Shown: piece after piece, positions 8,335 through 20,100 of the stretch
Position numbering within the stretch: the stretch's first letter is position 1
How the letters are laid out: every line of letters starts with the position of its first letter
NCBI GenBank assembly: GCA_025459195.1
Contig: JALORF010000020.1
Coordinates: 1 to 36,165, forward strand
Direction of reading: 5' to 3'
From: Beijerinckiaceae bacterium
Lineage (GTDB): Bacteria > Pseudomonadota > Alphaproteobacteria > Rhizobiales > Beijerinckiaceae
Length of the DNA stretch: 36,165 nt
The notes under the pieces: generated by a model
Databases searched by the model: none
Told to the model about the DNA's origin: nothing
Seen by the model: the letters and a program-made list of their open reading frames with translations, nothing else
Made by a program: the position numbers and the translations under genes

Positions 8335-9069
8335 ATGGACTTCATGTCGAGCCAGTTCTGGCTGTCCGTCCTGCAAATCGTCTGGATCGACCTGCTGCTT
8401 TCGGGCGACAATGCCGTCGTCATCGCACTGGCCTGCCGCTCGCTGCCGGAAAAGCAGCGCAAGATCGGCATCTGGCTCGGCGCGGGCGCGGCCATCGTTC
8501 TGCGCATCATCTTCGCGCTGATCGTCTCCTATCTGATGGGTCTGCCCTTCCTCAAGGTTCTGGGCGGGCTGCTGCTGTTCTGGATCGCGATCAAGCTCGT
8601 GGTCGGCGAGGAAGAGGCCCATGACGGCATCGAAAGCTCGGACAGCCTCTGGCGTGCCGTGAAGACCATCGCCATTGCGGATGCGGTGATGAGCCTCGAC
8701 AATGTGATCGCCATTGCCGCCGCCTCGCGCGGGCACCCGGAACTGTTCATCTTCGGGCTGCTGCTTTCGATCCCGCTGATCATCTATGGCTCGCAGATCA
8801 TCATGGACCTGCTCACCCGCTTCCCGATCCTGATCTGGCTGGGTGCGGCCCTGCTGGGCTGGATTGCCGGCGAGATGATCGTCAGCGACGTTGCTGTGCT
8901 GGGCTGGTTCAAGTCGGCCATTCCGTCATGGGTCGTCGACGTGCCTGTCTCGGTCAACCCGCAGGGCATGGGGCCATCCGCTGTGCCGCACTACGGCGCA
9001 GCCGCGATCGGCGCAGCCATCGTGATCATCGCGGGCTACATCATCAAGGGCCGGCGCGCGGCAGCCTGA
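8335..9069 (+). CDS. TerC/YjbE family integral membrane protein, probable metal ion exporter
   Basis: Inner-membrane protein of 244 residues with about seven hydrophobic segments. The TerC signatures are present twice: IDLLLSGDNAVVIALA near the N-terminus and AIADAVMSLDNVIAIAAAS in the middle; the Asp-Asn pairs lie within membrane helices and are thought to coordinate metal. Characterised members export Mn2+ or load metalloenzymes, others are linked to tellurite resistance; which applies here is not shown. ATG at 8335 was preferred because CAGGAG lies at 8317-8322 (12-base spacing); a GTG at 8308 lacks a ribosome-binding site. It converges with the phosphopantetheinyl transferase gene, 18 bp apart. 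Confidence 0.9.
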   Translation: MDFMSSQFWLSVLQIVWIDLLLSGDNAVVIALACRSLPEKQRKIGIWLGAGAAIVLRIIFALIVSYLMGLPFLKVLGGLLLFWIAIKLVVGEEEAHDGIESSDSLWRAVKTIAIADAVMSLDNVIAIAAASRGHPELFIFGLLLSIPLIIYGSQIIMDLLTRFPILIWLGAALLGWIAGEMIVSDVAVLGWFKSAIPSWVVDVPVSVNPQGMGPSAVPHYGAAAIGAAIVIIAGYIIKGRRAAA

Positions 9070-9087
9070 GATGGCCGCCTCGCATCC

Positions 9088-9732
9088 TCACGGCGCCAGC
9101 ATGGGCGCGGTCAAGACGACGGCCGCCGCATAGCGGCGGTCACCGTGGGTGAAGATGCGCGTGTGAATGCCGATGCCTTCCTCGCCGGCGACATGCCAGC
9201 GCCCGTCGCTGCCGGGCAAAACGGCGATGCGGTCAGTCTCGGGCAGGCCGGTTCCGGCCCATTTGCCATGGGCCTCCTTGGTGGCCCAGAGCGTTGCGAA
9301 TGCCAGTTCGCGTTCAGCCTCAGGCACCTGCCCAAGCCAGGTCTGCTCGGCACGGTGAAGCGCCGCCCAGGGGATCGGGCCAGCGCCGATGCGCTCGATG
9401 TCAGCTCCGACCGGGCCATTCGCCAGCGCCACCAGCACCATGCCATCCCGCGTGGCATGCGACAGGTTGAGGCCCGTTGCATCAGGGCTGACAATGCGTG
9501 GCCGGCCCGCCTGATCGTGATCCAGCCTGATGGCGGCGGGCGGCAGCGCGAGTTGCCGGGACAGCACCGCCGCACTGCTGCCATGGCGCAGCGCCGAGCG
9601 CTCCGGACGCGTGCGCGGCATCTGGTCGGTCGCGATCAGCCATGCGGCTGGCAGACTGGCGGCCCGCTCGATCTGGTCAAGCCATTGCATGCTGGACCGT
9701 GCCGCATGGCCGGTGGCATGGTCAACGGCCAT
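9088..9732 (-). CDS. 4'-phosphopantetheinyl transferase superfamily protein
   Basis: Transfers the phosphopantetheine arm of coenzyme A to a serine of an acyl or peptidyl carrier protein. With this start it has 214 residues, in the Sfp/AcpT-like two-half size class. Motifs visible: NLSHATRDGMVLVALA, VGADIERI (the Mg2+-binding Asp/Glu pair) and FATLWATKEAHGKWAGTGL, which is the (F/W)xxKEAxxK block. No carrier protein, polyketide or peptide synthase lies in this window, so its target is unknown. The start is uncertain: 9732 (MAVDHATG) is chosen to avoid overlap with the divergent gene at 9770, but no strong ribosome-binding site is seen; in-frame starts exist at 9843, 9771 and 9690. Confidence 0.85.
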   Translation of the reverse strand: MAVDHATGHAARSSMQWLDQIERAASLPAAWLIATDQMPRTRPERSALRHGSSAAVLSRQLALPPAAIRLDHDQAGRPRIVSPDATGLNLSHATRDGMVLVALANGPVGADIERIGAGPIPWAALHRAEQTWLGQVPEAERELAFATLWATKEAHGKWAGTGLPETDRIAVLPGSDGRWHVAGEEGIGIHTRIFTHGDRRYAAAVVLTAPMLAP

Positions 9733-9769
9733 GTTCGTCACATCGCCCCGGCGAAGGAAGCCTGCCGCC

Positions 9770-10423
9770 ATGCCGCTGCCCAACCGGGTGACACCCTTCC
9801 AGAGCCTTGAGGCCAGCGCCGCACGCGGCCTGCTGATGGGCAATCGCGGCGGGCGCTTTCATGATCCGGAGACGCGGACCGTTCCGGCTCGGCCATGGGC
9901 CAGCCGGCAGTGGATCATCTGCGTCACGACCTTCAAGGATCGCCGGCGGCAGGTCTGGCAACAGGGCTACACCGAGCTGTTCTTCTGCGACGAGGTGACG
10001 GCCCTGGCCGCCGGGCATCGGCCCTGCATGGAATGCCGGCGCGCCGATGCCTTGGCTTTCCGGCGCGCGGCGGTGCAGGGGGGTGGGCATGGTGGTGGGC
10101 CTGGAGCCTCCGCGCCCCTGCCACCCTGCCCTGCGCTGGATGCCGAGCTTGACCGCGAGCGCCGCACGGGCCGGATGCAGCGGCTGCACCGGGCGCCTTT
10201 CGCGGCCTTGCCGGATGGAGCGATGGTGCGGCTGGGCGGGCAGGCCCACGCCGTGCGGCAAGGCCAGCTTCTGGCCTGGTCCCATCAGGGCTATGGCGAG
10301 CGGTGGGCGTTGCCGGGCGGCGAGGCCGAGGTGCTGACCCCGCCGACGGCGCTGGCCGCCCTCAAGGCCGGCTATGCGCCCCTGTGGCATCCCTCGGCCC
10401 TGGGGCCGCTGGCCACGGACTGA
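9770..10423 (+). CDS. Conserved-looking protein with an Ada-like RPCxxCR motif, function unknown
   Basis: 217 residues, not assigned to a characterised family. The N-terminal half reads as well conserved: GNRGGRFHDP (24-33), RQWIICVTTFKDRRRQVWQ (46-64), YTELFFCDEVTALAAGHRPC (67-86) and the CMECRR block (86-91). GHRPCMECRRAD resembles the zinc-binding RPCKRCRP element of Ada-type DNA-repair proteins, although only two cysteines are obvious here, with a further Cys51, Cys73 and Cys120. A Gly/Pro linker (104-121) separates a second half containing GAMVRLGGQAHAVRQGQLLAW. GAAGGA lies 11 bases before the ATG. It is divergent from the phosphopantetheinyl transferase gene by 37 bp. No enzymatic role should be assumed. 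Confidence 0.8.
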   Translation: MPLPNRVTPFQSLEASAARGLLMGNRGGRFHDPETRTVPARPWASRQWIICVTTFKDRRRQVWQQGYTELFFCDEVTALAAGHRPCMECRRADALAFRRAAVQGGGHGGGPGASAPLPPCPALDAELDRERRTGRMQRLHRAPFAALPDGAMVRLGGQAHAVRQGQLLAWSHQGYGERWALPGGEAEVLTPPTALAALKAGYAPLWHPSALGPLATD

Positions 10424-10442
10424 GCGTCAAGGCTTCGCCGCG

Positions 10443-12442
10443 TCAGGCGTCGGCGAGGCCGCGCTTTTCGAGCAGCGCGTCCGGGCTCGGCATGCGGCCC
10501 CGGAACGCGGTGTAAAGTTCCGCCGGATCACGGCTGTTGCCGGCTGCGTAGATGAAGCGCTTCAGCCTGTCGGCAGTGGCGGCATCGAAGACGTCGCCTG
10601 TCTCGCGGAAGGCATCGAACGCGTCGGCATCCATGACCTCGCTCCAGAGATAGGAATAATAGCCGGACGAGTAGCCATCGCCGGAAAAGACATGGGTGAA
10701 GTGCGGTGTCTTGTGGCGCATGCCGATTTCCGGCGGCATGCCGATGCGCGCCAGCTCTGCCGCCTGGAAGGCCAGCGGGTCGATGTCGCCCGGCTCCTCC
10801 AGTTCGTGGAAGGCCAGATCGACAAGCGCAGAGGAGGTGTATTCGACGGTGGCGAAACCCTGATTGAAGGTCTGCGCTGCCTTGACCTTGTCCATCAGCG
10901 CCTGCGGCATCGGCTCGCCGGTGCCGGCATGCACGCAATAGCGGCCCATGACCTCGGGCGTGCTGAACCAGTGCTCGTAAAGCTGCGACGGCAATTCGAC
11001 GAAGTCGCGCGAGACCGCCGTGCCGGCCACGGAAGGATAGACCACATCGGACAGAAGGCCATGCAGCGCGTGCCCGAACTCGTGGAACAGCGTGCGGGCA
11101 TCATCGAAGGAGAGCAGGGCCGGCTGGCCTTCCGCCGGCTTGGCGAAGTTGCAGACATTGACGATGATCGGGCGGACTTCGCCATCCAGCTTGTCCTGGC
11201 GGCGATAACCGCTCATCCAGGCACCGGAGCGCTTGGAGGGTCGGGCGAAATAGTCGCCCAGGAACAGGCCGATATGCCGGCCCGCACTGTCGCTGACCTC
11301 CCAGATGCGAACATCCGGATGATAGCCCTCCAGATCGGGCCGAGCCCTGAACACCAGCCCGAACAGGCGGCTGGCGCACTCGAAGGATGCCTCGATGATC
11401 CGGTCGAGCTGGAGGTAGGGCTTGAGCGTGCCCTCATCGAGGGCAAGTTCTGCCCCTCGGAGCGGGCCAGTTGCGCAAGATCGGCGGCCTCGCGCGCGGC
11501 CTTTCGCCGTGCCGGGGCCCAGACCAGTTCGAGCAGGCCACGCACGGCGGCGGGCGTCTTGGCCATGGTGTCATCGAGCTTGAAGGCGGCAAAGCTGGCA
11601 TAGCCCAGCAGCCGGGCCTTCTCGGCACGAAGCCGCACCATCTCGGCCACCACGGCGCGGTTGTCGGTCTCGCCGCCGTTGGCTCCGCGCGCATCCCAGG
11701 CCTTGCGGGCCTTCTCGCGCAGGTCACGGCGGGTGGAGAAGGTCAGGAACGGCTCGATGATCGAGCGCGGCAGGGTCACGGCATGCTTGCCGGCGTGGCC
11801 GCGATCCTCGGCAGCCTTGGCCATGGCAGCCTTCAGGAAATCGGGAAGGCCGGCCAGATCGGCCTCGCTGTCGAGGATCAGCGCATAGCTGGCCTCGTCC
11901 TTGAGCACGTTCTGCGAGAACTGCGTGCCGAGTGTCGACAAGCGCTCGTTGATGGCTTTCAGGCGGGTCTTGTCCGCTTCGCCCAGTCTGGCACCGGCGC
12001 GCACGAAGCCCTTGTGGGTCAGGTCCAGCACGCGCGCCTGCTCGGGTGTCAGGTCGAGGCTGTCCTTCATGGCAAAAAGCGCATCGACACGCGCGAACAG
12101 GGCCGGGTTCATGCCGATGGCCGACCAGTGACGTGACATCACGGGTGCCATCTCGCGTTCGATGGCCTGTAGGGCCTCGTTGGTGTCCGCCCCGGCGAGG
12201 TTGTAGAACACCGCCGCAGCGCGATCGAGATCCTCGCCGGCCCGTTCCAGCGCGTCGATGACATTGGCGAAACTGACCGGGGCCGTCTCGCCGGCAATGG
12301 CCTCGACCTCGGCGGCATGCGCCGCCAGCGCCGCGTGCAGGGCTGGTGCCAGATGCTCGGGCCGGATGCTGGCGAAGGGCGGCAGGCCGAACGGCGTCGT
12401 CCAGGGCGCAGCGAAGGGATTGTCGGCGGGCAGGGCTGTCAT
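10443..12442 (-). pseudogene. M3 family oligopeptidase / peptidyl-dipeptidase (Dcp-like), frame broken by an internal deletion
   Basis: Zinc metallopeptidase of the thimet-oligopeptidase family split over two frames. The 5' part (12442 to about 11449) reads from MTALPADNPF to LAQLARSEGQ; the 3' part (about 11449 to 10443) continues in another frame from LALDEGTLKPYLQLDRIIEAS to the end and keeps the active site FHEFGHALHG and the downstream Glu in SFDDARTL context. Comparison with remembered homologues shows that the APWDWRYYAEK-type segment, about 20 residues, is missing exactly at the frame change, so a deletion of 3n+1 bases is inferred rather than a programmed shift. An upstream-frame ribosome would end about 79 residues further in nonsense sequence. 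The joined product would be near 665 residues. It lies 12 bp after the Nudix gene. A sequencing or assembly artefact is possible. Confidence 0.85.
11429..11456. repeat. Tandem overlapping inverted repeats at the M3 frame break
   Basis: TGCCCT (11429-11434), AGGGCA (11440-11445) and TGCCC (from 11451) form two alternative hairpins with five-base loops, CATCG and AGTTC. They coincide with the point where the oligopeptidase frame changes, consistent with hairpin-promoted deletion or polymerase error. Confidence 0.6.
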
Positions 12443-12454
12443 GGTGGGGTTCTT

Positions 12455-13171
12455 TCAGCGGGTCTTGAACACATCGCGCAGGAACACCTGCATGAACAGC
12501 GGCATCCGGGCCTCGTCGATATCGGCAGCCGAGCGGGCCAGCGCAATGTCGGCCAGTTCCGGTTCGCTCTGGCGCGACAGCCGGTCGCGGATCAGGGCAC
12601 GGGCCTCCTCGCCGGGAAGGTCGATGACCAGATCGCGCATGAAGGCAACGCGCTCGTCAGCGAGAATGACGCGCCAGCCCTCGCCGACACTGACCTCACC
12701 GGCGAGAAGGCCGGTCTCCTCTTCCAGCTCGCGCAGCACCGAGCCGGCCAGATCGACCGTGCCATCGGCGAGGACATCGCCAGGGTCCGGTGTGCCGGCA
12801 GCGAAATAGATGCGCCCGGCATTGACCGTGTGATCGGCCATCACGCCCATCACATAGGCCCCATCGCGGCTGCGCAGCGCGCCCATGGCAAAGCCGTTGC
12901 GGATCTGCGCGCTGCCCTGCTGCGGATAGCCCCAGCGGTGCCAGGCAATGAAACTGGCATAGTCGAGTTCGAAGTAATCGGCACTGAAGGTATCGGCACC
13001 GATCTCGCCACGGCATTGCAGCAGCACCTGGCCGTTGAACATGGCCGGCTTCTTCGCCTTCAGCGCCAGCCAGTGGGCGGCAATCTCGTCTGCGCGCTCG
13101 CGCCGGAACGGCCAGTCGAAATCAATGCGGCGGGCCGTGACCTCGCGGATCGGCGTGATCGTGGTGCTCAC
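12455..13171 (-). CDS. Nudix hydrolase domain protein
   Basis: 238 residues. The C-terminal half carries the second part of a Nudix box, RELEEETGL at 147-155, which binds the metal-pyrophosphate; the leading Gly and the first Glu of the canonical GX5EX7REUXEEXGU are not at their usual positions, so the box is degenerate. The first 75 residues match nothing I recognise; then a block FELDYASFIAWHRWGYP precedes the domain. The GTG start at 13171 overlaps the TGA of the PhzF-like gene (GTGA), so translation is coupled. It lies in the middle of the three-gene cluster phzF-like/Nudix/M3. Substrate is unknown; activity is uncertain because of the incomplete box. Confidence 0.8.
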   Translation of the reverse strand: MSTTITPIREVTARRIDFDWPFRRERADEIAAHWLALKAKKPAMFNGQVLLQCRGEIGADTFSADYFELDYASFIAWHRWGYPQQGSAQIRNGFAMGALRSRDGAYVMGVMADHTVNAGRIYFAAGTPDPGDVLADGTVDLAGSVLRELEEETGLLAGEVSVGEGWRVILADERVAFMRDLVIDLPGEEARALIRDRLSRQSEPELADIALARSAADIDEARMPLFMQVFLRDVFKTR

Positions 13172-14070
13172 AGATGCAAGGTTCCCTCGGCAACGATGAC
13201 CGCTGCGCCGCCGATCGCGGCCTTGACGAGCACACCGTTCTCGATGGTCAGGTGCAGATCGATCTGGCTCGGGCGGCCCATCTCGTAGCCTTGCTCGATG
13301 GTGAAGCGGTGCTGGCCGTCATCGGGCGCATCGAAGGCCATGACCACTCCGGCAAAGGCCGCCACCGCCGAGCCCGTGGCCGGGTCCTCGAAGCCGCCCA
13401 TGTCGCGGGCGAACATCCGCGCGCGGTAGTGATGGTTCGGCTGTGATGTGTCCTTCGTGTAGACATAGACATTGGGATGGCCGCCGGCCCGCACCGTGCC
13501 CCAATCGGGCGACAAGGTGGTAGCGCGCGCCAGCGCTGCCCTGTCCTTGACCGGAATGAAGGTGAAGGCGTTGCCTGCGGTGAACACGCTGGGGCTATGC
13601 CGGCCAAAGCCGATGTCACCGGGTTTCAGCCCGATGGCGTGGGCGGCAGCGATCTCGTTGGCCGCTTCTCCAAGGCTTTTCGGCAGCATTGGCAGCGAGA
13701 ACACGGCCTGGCCGCTGGCTCCGCTCAGCACCTCCACCGAGCAGGGCACCAGCCCGATCTTCTCTTCCAGATCGAAGGCGACATGGCCATGCTGTCCGCC
13801 ATGGTCGCGGATGGCCAGCAGCACCGCCGTGCCGACCGTGGGATGGCCGGCAAAAGGCAGTTCGCGCACCGGCGTGAAGATGCGCAGCGCCGCGCGCGAG
13901 CGCACATCGCCGGGCGGGCCAACGAACACGGTTTCGGACAGGTTGAACTCGCGGGCGATGGCCTGCATCGCATGGTCGTTCAGCCCTTCGGCATCCAGAA
14001 CCACGGCCAGCGGATTGCCGGCAAGGGCCTCTCGCGTGAACACATCCAGCATGGCAAAGCGACGACTCAT
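13168..14070 (-). CDS. PhzF family protein (phenazine biosynthesis-like isomerase/epimerase fold)
   Basis: 300 residues with the two-lobed diaminopimelate-epimerase-like fold. Motifs: FTREALAGNPLAVVLDAEGL (11-30), the catalytic-type Glu46 in REFNLSETVFVGP, FAGHPTVGTAVLL, and FEDPATGSAVAAFAGV near the C-terminus. True PhzF isomerises a dihydro-3-hydroxyanthranilate, but no other phenazine gene is here, so this is probably a general member of unknown substrate. ATG at 14070 is chosen because AAGGAG lies 9 bases upstream; the further upstream TTG would overlap that site. First gene of the phzF-like/Nudix/M3 cluster, 121 bp after pobA, with a TTGACT element in that gap that may be a -35 box. Confidence 0.92.
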   Translation of the reverse strand: MSRRFAMLDVFTREALAGNPLAVVLDAEGLNDHAMQAIAREFNLSETVFVGPPGDVRSRAALRIFTPVRELPFAGHPTVGTAVLLAIRDHGGQHGHVAFDLEEKIGLVPCSVEVLSGASGQAVFSLPMLPKSLGEAANEIAAAHAIGLKPGDIGFGRHSPSVFTAGNAFTFIPVKDRAALARATTLSPDWGTVRAGGHPNVYVYTKDTSQPNHHYRARMFARDMGGFEDPATGSAVAAFAGVVMAFDAPDDGQHRFTIEQGYEMGRPSQIDLHLTIENGVLVKAAIGGAAVIVAEGTLHL

Positions 14071-14191
14071 GGCCGGTCTCTCCTTCAAGGACGCCGCCCC
14101 CTCTGGCCTCTCCCCGCCCCTTGGGTAGCGGATGGGGGCTGTGCCTGCCAGTCAAATCGGGCCGCACCGGTGGCGGATGGCTCCGTGGCGT

Positions 14192-16938
<2,747 letters not shown>

Positions 16939-17116
16939 CTTGGCACTCTCCCTGCCCGGTTGCCGAGGCTTTGCGGACCAGACTGTCGCAGCCCCGCCGC
17001 GCCTTGTCGAGGGCGGACGATGCGGCTGGACCAGGGGCCGGGTCTTGTGCCTTGCGCCGGACAGGCGCGCTGCTAAGGTCGATGCCGGGGACAGGGAAGC
17101 CTCGGGGAGAATGCTC

Positions 17117-20100
17117 ATGTCCAGCCGTCTGCTGGCCGCGCTGTGGTGCGGCCTTTGCCTGCTTGCCATCCCGGCATCGATCCTGCCCGCCCAGGCGCAG
17201 AAGGCGCTGGTCCGCGAGGATCTCCGCAACGATGCGGTGAGGCTGGAAACCGACCTCAGGCGGCTTCAGCCCAACGCCGCGGGGCGGCCCGCTGCGGCAT
17301 GGCGGCAGGAAGCCGCCGCTGCGGTCCGGGGCGGCAACACCCGCGGGGGCATCGCAGCCGCTGCCGGCGCCGTCCTTGCCGATCCGCGCGACGGGGCCAA
17401 CTGGCTGGCCCTGGCCGACACGGCGCTGGCCATTGCCGACGCCACCCAGGACTGGAGCGAGCGCTACACCAACCGCGACCGGGCAACCGCCGCCGCCTAT
17501 GCAGCCTATGAGCGGGCCGCAGGCCGGCCTGCGGAAGCGGCGGCGCTGGCCATGCTGGCGCGCGCCTATCAGGCCCGCGAGATGTGGCGGCCTGCCCTCG
17601 ACACCTACAGGCTCAGCCTGGCCGCCGGCGAGAACCCGCGCCTGCGGGCGGTCTATGCCGACCTGCGCGAGAAGCACGGCTTCCAGATCCGCGACTACAA
17701 GGTCGATTCGGACGCCGCGACACCGCGCATCTGCTTCAATTTCTCGGCACCACTGGCGCGCGGGCGGGTCGATTTCGCGCCCTTCGTGGTGGTGCAGGGC
17801 GCGAGCACCCCGGCGGTGACCGCCGAAGGCCAGCAGTTGTGCGTCGACGGGCTCAAGCACGGCGAGCGCTACCGGATCGTGCTGCGGCAGGGGTTGCCAT
17901 CCAGCGTCGAGGAGCAACTGCTCAAGACGGCCGACTATGACATCTACGTGCGCGACCGCAGCCCGCAGGTGCGCTTCACGGGCCGCAACTACGTTCTGCC
18001 CCGCACCGGGCAGGAAGGCATCCCGGTCGTTTCGGTCAACACCGACAAGGTCGAGCTGGATGTCTACCGCATCGGTGACCGCTCGCTGGCGCCGACGGTG
18101 CGCTCCGAAGACTTCATGAAGCAGCTCAGCGAGTTTTCGGCGCGCGACATCGAGCGCCAGAAAGGCGTCAAGCTCTGGTCCGGCCAACTTGCCACCCGCA
18201 ACGAACTCAACCGCGACATGATCACGGCTTTTCCGGTCAGCGAGGCGCTGCCGGTGCTGGAGCCGGGCGTGCATGTGATGACGGCGCGGGTGCGCCGCCC
18301 TGCGCAAGGCCCTTCCGGCGAGGATGACGGCAGCTTCGGTGATGATCTGGTGACGCAGTGGTTCGTGGTCTCCGATCTGGGGCTGACCGCCTTTACCGGC
18401 CATGACGGCCTGCATGTGCTGGCCCGCTCGCTGGCAAGCGCACGGCCTGTCGGCGGTGTGGCGCTGAGGCTGATCGCGCGCAACAACGAGGTTCTGGCGA
18501 CGGTCAACACCGATGCCGCCGGCTATGCCCGTTTCGATGCCGGGCTGGCGCGCGGCACAGATGGCATGGCGCCAGCCATTGTCGCGGCCAGCGATGGCCG
18601 GGGCGATTACGGGTTCCTCGATGTCGCGGCGGCGGCGTTCGATCTGTCGGACAGGGGGGTCAAGGGCCGTGCTGCACCCGTTGGCCTCGATGCCTTCCTC
18701 GCCACCGAGCGCGGGGTCTACCGGCCCGGCGAAACCATCAATGTTACGACCCTGCTGCGGGACGGGGCCGGCAAGGTGGTGCCGAACCTGCCTCTGACGC
18801 TGGTCTACAAGCGGCCCGATGGCGTCGAGCATCGCCGCGCGGTCGTGGCCGATCAGGGCGCAGGCGGCAGGGCCCATTCGCTGGCCCTGTTCAGTGCCGC
18901 AGCGCGGGGCACCTGGCGCATCGAGGCCTATGCCGATGTGAAGGCAAGGCCGATCGGCGAACTGAAATTCCTCGTCGAGGATTATGTGCCCGACCGGCTC
19001 GATGTGACGCTGGCCACGCCGGCCACCAGCATCCGGGCCGGGTCTGCCGCCAGCATCGATGTCAACGCGCGCTATCTTTATGGCGCGCCGGGTGCGGAGC
19101 TTGCGATCAGCGGCGAGGTCTCGCTGGCAGCGGCCTCGCGCACGCCCTTGCGGGGCTATGAGGACTACCTCGTGGGTCTGACCGACCAGAAGGTCGAGCC
19201 GGTGACGAAGGAAATCGAGGAGGCCGGCAACACCGATGCGCAAGGCAAGGCGATGGTGGCCGTGACCTTGCCCGAAACCGAGGCGCAGCGCCCTCTCGAA
19301 GCGACGATCAAGCTGCGTGTGGGCGAAGCCGGTGGCCGGGCGGTCGAACGAACCCTGACCTTGCCTGTGGCTCTGGATGGCCCTGTCGTGGCGGTGAAGA
19401 AGCTGTTCGAGGATGGTGCCCTCAGCGCCGGGGCGATGGCGCAGTTCGCCGTGGTTGCCGCCAATCCCGACGGCTCGCGGCTGGCCCGTGAGGGGCTGAC
19501 CTGGACCGTCTCGCGCATCGACCGCACCTGGCAATGGTATCTGGCCGATGGCCGCTGGAACTATGAGGCCACGCGCACCAGCCGCAGGGTGGCCGACGGC
19601 CGGATCAGCGTCGGCACGGGCGATCCGGCACGGCTGTCCATCCCGGCGGACTGGGGCAGCTACCGGCTCGACATCAGCATGGGCTCTGCCCAGACCTCCG
19701 TGGCCTATTCGGTCGGCCATGCGGGAGAGTTGACCGCCGATGCGCCGGATGTGCTGGACGTGGCGCTTGACAAGGACAGCTACGCCAATGGCGAGGCGAT
19801 GGTGCTCAACATCAAGCCGCGCTTCGCCGGGCGGGCCACCGTCGCGATCATCGGCGACAAGGCGCAAAGCTGGCAGGAGGTCGATCTGCCCGCAGGCGGC
19901 ACGCAGGTGCGGCTGGCCGCCAGCGCCGACTGGGGCGCGGGAGCCTATGCGGTGGTGCTGGCCCACCGTCCGCTCGATCAGGCCGCGCGGCGCATGCCGG
20001 GCCGGGCGCTGGGCGTGGCATGGTTCTCGGTGGACAGGGCAGCACGCGCCCTGCCGGTGACGCTGGACCTGCCGCAGCGGATCCGCCCGCGTGCCAGCCT

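Noticed and set aside
11213-11449. Programmed ribosomal frameshift in the M3 oligopeptidase
   Set aside because: No slippery heptamer is seen, and a conserved segment of about 20 residues is missing at the junction, which points to deletion or sequence error.
13168-14070. Phenazine biosynthesis cluster
   Set aside because: Only a PhzF-family gene is present; no phzA/B/C/D/E/G genes are nearby, and most family members are unrelated to phenazines.
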